Made by a program: the position numbers and the translations under genes
Notes under the pieces: generated by a model
The model's database searches: none
What the model was told of the DNA's origin: nothing
Seen by the model: only the letters and a program-made list of their open reading frames with translations
Shown here: positions 9,209 to 16,698 of the stretch, piece after piece
How positions within the stretch are numbered: the stretch's first letter is position 1
How the letters are laid out: the number at the start of each line of letters is the position of its first letter
From: Pantoea deleyi
GTDB lineage: Bacteria > Pseudomonadota > Gammaproteobacteria > Enterobacterales > Enterobacteriaceae
Direction: 5' to 3'
DNA length: 64,000 nt
Assembly: GCF_022647325.1 (NCBI RefSeq)
Contig: NZ_CP071405.1
Coordinates: forward strand, 992,001-1,056,000

Positions 9209-9263
9209 AAAGGGACGCGGCTCCGGTCTGCCGGGGCATTTTTACCTCACGGAGAGAAAAAGA

Positions 9264-11231
9264 GTGAAGATTTCCATGACACCGGCAGTGAAAGCCGGGC
9301 TGCTCGCACAGCTGATTGCCGCCGCGATGCCGGTGATGGCGGAGGATGCCCGCGAAGCAGACAGTGAAGATCAGATGGTGGTGACGGCCTCCGCGATCGA
9401 ACAGAACCTGAAGGATGCGCCAGCCAGTATCAGCGTGATTACCCGCGACGATCTGCAGAAAAAACCGGTACAGAACCTTAAAGAGGTGCTGAAGGATGTG
9501 CCCGGCGTGCAGATTACCAACGAAAGTGACAACCGGCAGGGCGTCAGCCTCCGCGGGCTGGGCAGCAGCTATACGCTGATCCTGATCGATGGCAAACGCG
9601 TTAACTCCCGCAACGCCGTCTTCCGCCACAACGATTTTGATCTGAACTGGATCCCGGCCGACGCGATTGAACGGATCGAAGTAGTGCGCGGGCCGATGTC
9701 CTCCTTATATGGCTCCGATGCGCTGGGCGGCGTGGTCAACATCATCACCCGTAAAGTGGGCACGGAATGGCACGGCACGCTGAGCGCCGACACCACCGTT
9801 CAGGCGCACCGCGACCGCGGCGACAGCGGCAACGGAAGCTTCTTTACCAGCGGGCCGCTGGTGGAGGATCTACTGGGCGTGAAAGTGTATGGCGCGCTGG
9901 GTAAACGCAACAAAGATCAGGCCCGCTCCGCCAGCGGCAGCACGGGTCAGCCGCGCATCGAAGGCTCGACCTCCCGTAACGCCAACGTCGAATTCTCCCT
10001 GACGCCGGACAAGGATCAGGACATCACATTCGGCTATGGAAAGGATCGTCAGGATCGGGATTCCGATACCCTGGATAAAAACCGTCTCGAACGCGAAAAC
10101 TACTCGCTCGGCCATACGGGCCGCTGGGGCGGGGCGAATACCGAACTGCGTTTCTACGGTGAGAACATCAAAAATAAAAACGCGGAAACCATCACGTCAA
10201 AAAACAACTCACTCGACGGCAAAGTGGTTATCCCGCTGGGCGAATATACTCAGTTCCTGACGTTTGGCGGTGAATACCGTAACGATAAGCTGGAAGATGC
10301 CTTAAACATGAAAAACGGCGGCAGCACGCAGGCAAATCAGTATGCGCTGTTCCTGGAAGATGAGTGGCACATCCTGGAAAATCTGGCGCTGACCGGCGGC
10401 GTGCGCATGGATGACCACGAAAACTATGGCGTCAACTGGAGTCCGCGTGCGTATCTGGTCTATGACGCGACGGACAGCATCACGATGAAAGGGGGCTGGG
10501 CATCTGCCTTTAAAGCGCCGTCGCTGCTTCAGCTCAGCCCGGACTGGCAGAGCACCTCCTGTCGCGGCAGCTGTAACGTCGTCGGCAGTAAAGATCTGAA
10601 AGCGGAAACCAGCGAAAGTCTGGAGTTCGGCCTCTATTACACCGGTCAGAAAGGGCCGCTGGAGGGCGTCACCGCCAGCGCGACGGTGTTCCAGAACGAC
10701 ATCGACGATATGATCACGGTGATCCGTACCGCTAACCGCGGTCTGGCCCCGACCTATCAGAACTTTGCTGGCTTCGACGCCAGCGGCAATCCGATCTTCC
10801 GTTATTACAACGTAAACAAAGCGCGTATCCGCGGGCTGGAAACCGAGCTCGGCCTGCCGTTGAGCGACACGCTGAACCTGAAGCTCAATTACACCTACAA
10901 CGACGCCCGCGACCTGAGTAATGGCGGCAATAAACCGCTGTCTGAACTGCCGTTCCACACCAGCAACGCCACGCTCGACTGGACGCCGCTGGTGGACTGG
11001 AGCTTCTACCTTTCCGCGAATTACAAAGGTCAAAGCCGCACCGTCACCAACGGCAACGCCACGCCAGGCGGCTACACGATCTGGAATGCGGGCGGGTCAT
11101 ATCAGGTGAGTAAAGCGGTGAAGATCCGGGCCGGGGTGCTGAACCTGACCGATAAAGATCTCAATCGCGACGACTACAGCTACAACGAAGATGGCCGCAG
11201 ATATTTCGCGGCGGTGGATTACAGTTTTTAA
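9264..11231 (+). CDS. cirA: Catecholate siderophore receptor CirA (TonB-dependent, outer membrane)
   Basis: 655 aa TonB-dependent receptor that follows E. coli CirA (663 aa) throughout. Visible in order: signal peptide, TonB box region DQMVVTAS, plug domain (SVEQ-like [69 protein letters not shown]), then the 22-stranded barrel with [13 protein letters not shown] and a C-terminal [15 protein letters not shown] ending in Phe. GTG 9264-9266 is chosen because GGAG lies 9 bases before it; ATG 9276 lacks a spaced ribosome site. In E. coli CirA takes up monomeric catecholates and serves as receptor for colicins Ia/Ib and some microcins. Its 3' end is duplicated at 13203-13330. Confidence 0.93.
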   Translation: MKISMTPAVKAGLLAQLIAAAMPVMAEDAREADSEDQMVVTASAIEQNLKDAPASISVITRDDLQKKPVQNLKEVLKDVPGVQITNESDNRQGVSLRGLGSSYTLILIDGKRVNSRNAVFRHNDFDLNWIPADAIERIEVVRGPMSSLYGSDALGGVVNIITRKVGTEWHGTLSADTTVQAHRDRGDSGNGSFFTSGPLVEDLLGVKVYGALGKRNKDQARSASGSTGQPRIEGSTSRNANVEFSLTPDKDQDITFGYGKDRQDRDSDTLDKNRLERENYSLGHTGRWGGANTELRFYGENIKNKNAETITSKNNSLDGKVVIPLGEYTQFLTFGGEYRNDKLEDALNMKNGGSTQANQYALFLEDEWHILENLALTGGVRMDDHENYGVNWSPRAYLVYDATDSITMKGGWASAFKAPSLLQLSPDWQSTSCRGSCNVVGSKDLKAETSESLEFGLYYTGQKGPLEGVTASATVFQNDIDDMITVIRTANRGLAPTYQNFAGFDASGNPIFRYYNVNKARIRGLETELGLPLSDTLNLKLNYTYNDARDLSNGGNKPLSELPFHTSNATLDWTPLVDWSFYLSANYKGQSRTVTNGNATPGGYTIWNAGGSYQVSKAVKIRAGVLNLTDKDLNRDDYSYNEDGRRYFAAVDYSF

Positions 11232-11265
11232 GGGGAAGTGCTGGCCGGGGCTTCGGGTCCCGGCT
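11138..11265 (+). repeat. Direct repeat copy 1: 3' end of cirA plus hairpin
   Basis: 128 bp comprising the last 31 codons of cirA and the following hairpin; it recurs with two mismatches at 13203-13330. This copy is the functional gene end. Confidence 0.9.
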
Positions 11266-11273
11266 GTTTTAAT
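11243..11273 (+). terminator. Intrinsic terminator of cirA
   Basis: GCCGGG-GCTTCGGGT-CCCGGC followed by TGTTTT, directly after the cirA stop codon. The second repeat copy has the stem but not the T tract. Confidence 0.65.
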
Positions 11274-11516
11274 AGGGTTATCCGCGAGTCTGACAGGTTC
11301 GCCATCTGGTTTACGGTTTTGTCAGGAGAGCGGGAGAGGCAGAAAGACTTACCGTACTGGATAAACAGGAACAGCGGACGCTGGTTGAACTGACGTCCTC
11401 ATCTCCTGATAGAGTTTATGGCTGATATGGCTGCTACACCCGACCGTATGTCAGTCTCTTTTCTGTCTTTTGGCTTAATGCATAATCTGTCGAATGCAAC
11501 AGCCCCGGATTATGGC
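11274..11516. other. Intergenic region downstream of cirA
   Basis: No convincing gene. A plus-strand frame at 11418-11699 runs antisense through the following gene and has neither a recognisable domain nor a good ribosome site. The region separates the cirA terminator from the convergent toxin/immunity-type pair. Confidence 0.5.
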
Positions 11517-11990
11517 CTAACGACGACGATCAATTTTAGCGGGGGCGGGATCGGCAGAGATATCAATAAATTTCCTGACTCCCATTGGGCGGTTTACCCC
11601 ACGAGGATCAGAGAAGGGCAGTTTGAGGATGGGAGATGTCGAGACTTTTACTGTCCATGTGGTATCCCCAATAAAGCGGAAGCTGGCGGAGTGGGATGAA
11701 ACGTTCAGCTCCTCAAAGTGACCCGACATGTAAGCACCACCGAGGGTCAGTTTCTCTACGACGCCCTGTGAGAGATTCAGCAGCAGAAGTGTCAGCATCT
11801 CCTCATAAACGATGTCGTCCGTTACGAATAAAAGATAGTGACGCGAATCGATCTTTATCGCTGCTTCAAGCACTTTACCTGGAATGATAATCCCTGTCGG
11901 ATGACCGCTTATCAGGACTTCAGAGCGAGCCTGAGACACATCTGTGGCTTCGCTAATTTCTGATAGCGTCAGCGTCGTGACTTCTTCCAT
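11517..11990 (-). CDS. Hypothetical protein, putative immunity partner of the adjacent toxin-like gene
   Basis: 157 aa from ATG 11988-11990 (MEEVTTLTLSEISEATDV). I do not recognise the family. It is predicted soluble: no signal peptide, no long hydrophobic span apart from LLFVTDDIVYEEMLTLLLLN, mixed alpha/beta character. It starts 2 bp after the stop of the upstream 240-codon gene, so the two are surely co-translated. A small acidic-to-neutral protein placed immediately after a membrane-active toxin-like protein is the usual layout of toxin-immunity pairs, hence the tentative call; a chaperone or adaptor is the main alternative. A longer frame to 12083 would overlap the upstream gene and is rejected. 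Confidence 0.5.
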   Translation of the reverse strand: MEEVTTLTLSEISEATDVSQARSEVLISGHPTGIIIPGKVLEAAIKIDSRHYLLFVTDDIVYEEMLTLLLLNLSQGVVEKLTLGGAYMSGHFEELNVSSHSASFRFIGDTTWTVKVSTSPILKLPFSDPRGVNRPMGVRKFIDISADPAPAKIDRRR

Positions 11991-11992
11991 CG

Positions 11993-12715
11993 TTATTTCC
12001 ACCTGTTCCCCATTTCCCATGCGGCTAATGCGCCGCCGGCAAACCCGCCGAGCAGAACGCAGACTGGCGCACCGGGCCCGCACATCAGACCCGCAATAGT
12101 ACCGCCAGCCCAGCCGCCTGCAATACCCGCCCCATTAATAGCAAACTGCCTGCCGGTTTCTGAAACTTTATTATCGGAGGTATAGATTTCATACATGGCC
12201 ACTCCGACAGAAAGAACAATTAACCCTTTAGCTGCCCGTGAGAGTTTCATCATCTTCAGGTTAACCTGAGGATTTGATTTGCCTGCAGACTCTACTATTT
12301 CGGCATAGACCTGATTTTTCTGCATTTCTGATAAGCTGGTAAAATTGGACTTTGGCCCGAATATCGAAGCCGTTTTCCTGGCGACTAACTCATTCAGCGT
12401 TATCCCTGAAGTCTTCATTCTTTCAGCCATAGCTCTGCCCAGCGGCGTACTTCGGGTGCGCACCATTTCCATGATCAGATTTCTGGTTTCCTGAGCCTCA
12501 AGTGCTGCTTTTTCCCAGCTGATTAAGCCGCTATTTGCTTTAGCCCGGAGATCATTAGCCATTTCTTTAATGCGTTTAGAGTACTCAAGACGTAGTCGGG
12601 GATCGACAGACAGCCTCGCGGCCGCCGCCGCTACATCTCCCTGTAAAGAGTTTACTGCGCTTTCAAATTTTGCTTTTCCCTCTGAGTCCAGTGCACTAAG
12701 TAAAGACGTATCCAT
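11993..12715 (-). CDS. Glycine-zipper protein, putative membrane-active bacteriocin/effector toxin
   Basis: 240 aa from ATG 12713-12715, preceded by AGGAA with 6-base spacing; an ATG two codons earlier would sit directly on the ribosome site. The N-terminal half is helical and charged (SLQGDVAAAAARLSVDPRLR; RSTPLGRAMAERMKTSGITL). The C-terminal quarter has a hydrophobic segment GLIVLSVGVAMYEIYTS (about residues 162-178) and then a glycine-zipper hairpin with GAGIAGGWAGGTIAGL and VLLGGFAGGALAAWEMG. Such helical hairpins occur in pore-forming effector and colicin-type toxin domains (family knowledge), and the layout recalls C-terminal toxin modules of polymorphic toxins. It has no signal peptide or secretion domain of its own. 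Toxin activity is inference. Confidence 0.55.
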   Translation of the reverse strand: MDTSLLSALDSEGKAKFESAVNSLQGDVAAAAARLSVDPRLRLEYSKRIKEMANDLRAKANSGLISWEKAALEAQETRNLIMEMVRTRSTPLGRAMAERMKTSGITLNELVARKTASIFGPKSNFTSLSEMQKNQVYAEIVESAGKSNPQVNLKMMKLSRAAKGLIVLSVGVAMYEIYTSDNKVSETGRQFAINGAGIAGGWAGGTIAGLMCGPGAPVCVLLGGFAGGALAAWEMGNRWK

Positions 12716-13202
12716 CGTCATTTCCTGTAATTGACCAATGTTCCGAATATAACAAATATAACAAGCAGAATAAAAACAGCCCCTTAAAAAATGTGATAGC
12801 AGTCCCTCGTGGTATTTTTTATTAAATTAAATCAGCTGGTTGTGGTGGTGGCCTGGATTGAGGGTAAAATAAGTTGATACTGTGTAGTAACGGAAGAATA
12901 GGTTGTGCATTGCAAGGCGATAACAATTTTATCGTAGCTTTAACTTATTAAAAAATAATTAACAGTGGTTTCCTGTGCGTTTCTGTAACCCTGCTTCCAG
13001 AAATCTTCTGCCTGAATTAAAAAAGAATAATAGCCTTTTGTATCCACCAAAGTAAACGAGCGCGATATGAGTTATGGTTCGGCTTATGAGGAGGAACGAG
13101 TGTAATCATCAGATAACCAATCAGGCGCTCCCGGTTTCAACAAGTAGCCAGCCTGAACGTAATGGTTCCGGGTGTAATTGAAGACACGCGTGATGCCAAT
13201 AC
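12716..13202. other. AT-rich region upstream of the toxin-like gene
   Basis: No gene is supported. It is visibly richer in A+T than the flanks (runs such as ATTTTTTATTAAATTAAATC near 12815-12834) and probably contains the promoter of the minus-strand pair. A short open frame runs into the cirA repeat ([10 protein letters not shown]... up to 13202) but has no start signal that I trust. Confidence 0.45.
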
Positions 13203-13330
13203 GCTGAACCTGACCGACAAAGATCTCAATCGCGACGACTACAGCTACAACGAAGATGGCCGCAGATATTTCGCGGCGGTGGATTACAGTTTTTAAGGGG
13301 AAGTGCTGGCCGGAGCTTCGGGTCCCGGCT
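13203..13330 (+). repeat. Direct repeat copy 2: displaced 3' end of cirA
   Basis: Repeats 11138-11265 with two substitutions (GAC for GAT, GGAG for GGGG). It encodes [12 protein letters not shown] to the terminal YSF and stop, in frame but without the rest of cirA, so it is a gene fragment. The repeat ends exactly at the base of the terminator stem; the T tract is missing and the sequence then diverges (AAGCCC). Confidence 0.9.
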
Positions 13331-13529
13331 AAGCCCATCATGTTTGAGTTGGCAGCGTCCATTCCGGCCAGCCTTCGCGGGGCAGGGCAGCACTGAATAC
13401 GGCAGATGCTATCTGCTTCGCCGGACAATCATCTGACATCCTTATCAACCGGTGAACCAGCCGCCTGGGCTGACAGCGCCATCTGAGATTCCACAGCAGG
13501 CAGGCGACCGGGGTTCGCGGCTTTTAAAA

Positions 13530-14792
13530 TTACTGCTGCGCACGCATAAACCGTGCCCGCCACGGCTTAAGAACCCATAACGCCAGCCCGGCAGTGATAA
13601 AGTCGAAGGTGATCGCGCAGCCAAAAACTAAATGCCAGTTATGGGTGTGCTGATACATCAGCGCCGCCAGCGGGCCGCCGAAGATCGAGCCGATTCCCTG
13701 AGAGATATAGAGCCAGCCATAGTTGGCTGAGGCATTTTCACTGCCGAAGGTGTCGGTGAGCGTGGAGGGGAACAGCGAGAAGATTTCACCCCAGCCGAAG
13801 AAGACGACGCCTGACAGCAGGACGAACAGCAAGGGGTCTTCGCGGCATGCAAGCCACAGCGTCATCGCCACGCCTTCCAGCGCGAAGGCAATAAACATGG
13901 TGTTTTCGCGCCCATAACGGTCGGAGATAAAACCAAACAGCGGTCGCGTTAAGCCGTTGGTGAAACGATCAATGGTGAGCGCGAGCGGTAACGCGGCCAT
14001 ACCGAAAACCACCGCCTTACTGATGCCGAAGTCTTCGGCAAAAATCGCCATCTGCGACGTCACCATCAGTCCCGAGGTCGACATCATCGTCATCATCATG
14101 AACATCAGCCAGAACAGCGGCTGGCGCAGCATTTCCCCGGATTTAAACTGGCGCTGCCCCACTACGGGTGCGGATTTTCTGCTGACCGGTGTCATCATGC
14201 TGGCTTCAGGCAGCCTTAAGTTCTGGCTGGCGAGAAGACCCACGGCGGCGAAGATCAGGCCAAAGACCGTCATGGTCTGTTCGAGGCCGTAACTGTTAAG
14301 CGAGATGGAAATGGGGAAGGTGGTAAAAATCGCGCCCATGCCGTAGCCCGCTGCCACGGTTCCCGCAGCAAAACCGCGCTGCTGTGGAAACCACTTCATC
14401 ACCAGGCCAACCACGCCAATATAAACGATCCCCGTACCCAGTCCGCCCAGGCAGCCATAGACCAGGTAGAGTGATGCCAGGCTGTCGACTCGTGCGGCAA
14501 TCACCCAGCTGAAGCCAGCCATCAGCGTACCGATAGAGATCAGCAGTCGCGGGCCAAAACGCTCGACCAGCCGACCCTGAAAGGGTGAGAAAAAGGTCTG
14601 CAGAATAATCAGCAGCGAGAAGGTAACCTGCAGTTCCGCCAGCCCCACGCCGAGTTTGGCAATCATCGGTTTGGTCAGCAGCGTCCAGACATACTGCGGG
14701 CTGGAAATCGCCGCCATGCAAAGTAAGCCAAGCAGAAGCTGCACCCATTTACTGTGTTTCGCTATTACTACCGGTTCGCTAATTGAGGTCAT
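13530..14792 (-). CDS. MFS transporter, oxalate/formate antiporter (OFA) family
   Basis: 420 aa inner-membrane protein with twelve hydrophobic spans in two halves. The first loop motif GRLVERFGPRLLISIG and the long family motif GGLGTGIVYIGVVGLVMKWF-PQQRGFAAG (about residues 113-142) are typical of OxlT/YhjX-like carriers; the second half has TRPLFGFISDRYGRE. Family members exchange small carboxylates (oxalate/formate in OxlT; YhjX is pyruvate-responsive), but the substrate here cannot be read. It stands alone on the minus strand, flanked by the cirA fragment and by an intergenic region, with no frc/oxc genes nearby, so oxalate is not supported by context. GC content resembles the chromosome rather than the island. 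Confidence 0.75.
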   Translation of the reverse strand: MTSISEPVVIAKHSKWVQLLLGLLCMAAISSPQYVWTLLTKPMIAKLGVGLAELQVTFSLLIILQTFFSPFQGRLVERFGPRLLISIGTLMAGFSWVIAARVDSLASLYLVYGCLGGLGTGIVYIGVVGLVMKWFPQQRGFAAGTVAAGYGMGAIFTTFPISISLNSYGLEQTMTVFGLIFAAVGLLASQNLRLPEASMMTPVSRKSAPVVGQRQFKSGEMLRQPLFWLMFMMMTMMSTSGLMVTSQMAIFAEDFGISKAVVFGMAALPLALTIDRFTNGLTRPLFGFISDRYGRENTMFIAFALEGVAMTLWLACREDPLLFVLLSGVVFFGWGEIFSLFPSTLTDTFGSENASANYGWLYISQGIGSIFGGPLAALMYQHTHNWHLVFGCAITFDFITAGLALWVLKPWRARFMRAQQ

Positions 14793-15306
14793 TGCACTCT
14801 CTCCCAGAATTACGCTCTGTTATGCAGCCAGATTCAGCCTGCTCTGTGCAGAATTTGCTGATGTCGTCTATATCCAGACGGTTAATGGCTGATACAGGTC
14901 TGAGATCCTCAGCCCTGCAGAGCTACGTAATTAAAAAGTTTGCAGGAACTGTGCCAATGTAAAAAACGTTTATTATCAATGGGTAAGTGGATGAGTGAAG
15001 TGATAAGTGTGATGCAGTGCAAAATATCAGTGCGCTGGGTTGGTGCGGGTGAAAGGGGTGCGCGCGGGAAGCGAAGCGGGGATAACTGTGCTTAAGTTGG
15101 GCAGGTTAAGTGGTTTTTGGGAAATTAAAGAGACGAAAAAGCCCGCGGGGTTGCAGGGTTTTTAGGGAGAGGTGGAGGGTGATTGTTAGTCAGGGCTGGT
15201 GGAGTGCAAACAGATACGTCGAGTTGTCCTCTTGCGGGTTATTCGATTCTTTTTTTGCGCCTCACCGGGCACTTATTTTTCCTCATCAAACTCACCTCCC
15301 AGACGT
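14793..15306. other. Intergenic region, no gene seen
   Basis: Holds the probable promoter of the MFS gene (minus strand). A plus-strand frame at 15110-15430 has no recognisable protein. TGGTGGAG at 15198-15205 matches the ssrA 3' end over 8 bases only and is not called as an attachment site. Confidence 0.4.
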
Positions 15307-15603
15307 TTATTTCATAGACGAAAGCTTTCGTACTGTCATCAGAAATTCGCGTGCAGTGGTTTCCCAGAGTTCAGGCGAGAAGTCAAACTCGTATCGTTGC
15401 CTGAATGCCTCTTCAACACCAGAGCCATAAGCGGCGATAAATTCGTCCACCTCTTCGATAAGATCGTTAAGCATCCAGTCTGGCGCAGACTTTTTGTATA
15501 ACCGGATGATTCCCTCAATCGTATCCTCACCATCATTGATGATGTCAGCGTCCTGGTTGAAGTAACCAAAAACCAGTTGATCAAGAAAATAGAAGTTTTG
15601 CAT
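15307..15603 (-). CDS. Orphan CdiI-like contact-dependent inhibition immunity protein
   Basis: 98 aa from ATG 15601-15603, preceded by TAGGT at suitable spacing. The N-terminus MQNFYFLDQLVFGYFNQDAD and the core IEGIIRLYKKSAP... DLIEEVDEFIAAYGSG... YEFDFSPELWETTAREFL resemble the CDI immunity-protein family in which a small acidic protein neutralises the toxin tip of CdiA. No cdiA or cdiB lies beside it, so it is an orphan immunity gene, as commonly found downstream of CDI loci together with IS fragments; an IS3-type remnant lies about 120 bp away. It would protect against a matching CDI toxin of neighbours. The frame extends upstream to 15672 but without a ribosome site. Confidence 0.6.
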   Translation of the reverse strand: MQNFYFLDQLVFGYFNQDADIINDGEDTIEGIIRLYKKSAPDWMLNDLIEEVDEFIAAYGSGVEEAFRQRYEFDFSPELWETTAREFLMTVRKLSSMK

Positions 15604-15723
15604 TTTGTACCTATCAATCCGGGAACGCGGTGAGAATGTAATAAGGTTTGCCGTTATAACGTTGAAACTCAATGATGATTCTCACGTTTGTCATAACTAT
15701 TCCGCATCTGCGTCAGGATACGA

Positions 15724-16165
15724 CAAACTAACATGGTCGATGGATTTCGTTATGGACGCACTAGCCAACTGTAAAAGGATTACGTGCCTGACCTGTGTGG
15801 ATGATTTCACGAAATAGTGTCTGACGATCACCGCTACTTTCGATTCTTCAGGCGTTCAGGTCACGCGTATTCTGGACAACATCGCACTGTTTAGGGGCTG
15901 CTCGGCGACGATAAGAACCGATTAGGGCCTAGATTTTACCTGTCGCGCGCTCGATCAATGGGCTTTTGAGCATAGTGTGGAGTTGCGACCTATTCAGCCA
16001 GGTAAGCTAACGCAGAACGGATTTGTTGAGAGTTTCACCGGTCGCTTTCGAGATTAATGCCTGAATGAACACTGGTTCAGCGATATTCTTCATGCCCGAA
16101 AAATCATTAATGACTGGCGGCAGGACCATAACGAGAGCAGGCCTCATTCATCGCTATTGAGCGTT
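15724..16165 (+). pseudogene. IS3-family transposase OrfB fragment (decayed)
   Basis: The frame reads KLTWSMDFVMDALAN... CVDDFTK, then LDNIALFRGC, TD-stop-GPRF, LRLIQPGKLTQNGFVESFTG, and finally LHARKIINDWRQDHNESRPHSSL. These are the DDE integrase-core landmarks of IS3-group OrfB (first Asp in SMDF, second in the DxGP motif, Glu in GFVESF). Three in-frame stop codons (after DDFTK, in the DxG motif, and after GRFRD) and the missing N-terminus and OrfA show it is dead. It marks past IS activity at the edge of the island. Confidence 0.85.
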
Positions 16166-16698
16166 GTATCTAATACAGGGGACAAGTTACTTGATTATTT
16201 TATAAAAAATAAGCGAGGAGCTTGAGGCTCATTACTTTATCTACCTAAGAGCATATTTTAACCGGTGAAACTATGGTAAAAAATAATCTGACTGGCCATT
16301 CTTATCGATTTTCGGACATTAAATTTAAAGCAACGAGCAGCAAAGCAGTCCAATTGACTTCTTTTATTATGTGCTGAACTCATTGTTTGCTAACTATTGT
16401 AAACAATTGAGGTATATAGAATTGATTATTAGCCTAATTTAGAGGCCTTGGCTGTATGGCACTGTATGTCCAAGGCCCTTTGTAGGCGATATCAATAGTT
16501 TATTGTATACAGATTACAATAAAAGTACATATGCACAGACGACAAGACGCTCTCCCATACTAACAAGAAAAATGAACATCGAGAGTTAAATGACGATCGA
16601 TAAACATACATCTCCCAACTCCGCGACAGTACTGTATTGAGGGATACCAATGAATCCAGTGGGTCTTGAACAACCACTGAATCCTCGATATATACAGG
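16166..16698. other. AT-rich region downstream of rdrB
   Basis: No gene is supported; a 61-codon minus frame at 16492-16677 has low-complexity hydrophobic residues and no ribosome site. An inverted repeat at 16444-16482 (AGGCCTTGG...CCAAGGCC) could end transcripts from either side. Confidence 0.4.
16444..16482. terminator. Hairpin, possible terminator of the rdrAB transcript
   Basis: Eight-base-pair arms GGCCTTGG and CCAAGGCC around a 21-base loop, about 215 bp past the rdrB stop. The T tract is weak, so termination is uncertain; it might equally be the relic of an element end. Confidence 0.35.

Noticed and set aside
11497..11512. GGGGCTGTTGCATTCG on the minus strand near 11500 as the end of an IS6-type element
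   Set aside because: Resembles such ends only over about ten bases; no transposase or matching opposite end is present.
11418..11699. Plus-strand frame of 93 codons downstream of cirA
   Set aside because: Antisense to the 157-aa partner gene for much of its length, no ribosome site, no recognisable sequence.
13084..13428. Minus-strand gene across the second cirA repeat
   Set aside because: Antisense of the cirA fragment; a similar antisense frame exists over the real cirA end.
15198..15205. TGGTGGAG as island attachment site
   Set aside because: Only 8 bases match the ssrA 3' end; chance occurrence is likely in a region this size.
16492..16677. Small membrane protein downstream of rdrB
   Set aside because: 61 codons, skewed composition, no ribosome site, lies within an AT-rich non-coding stretch.
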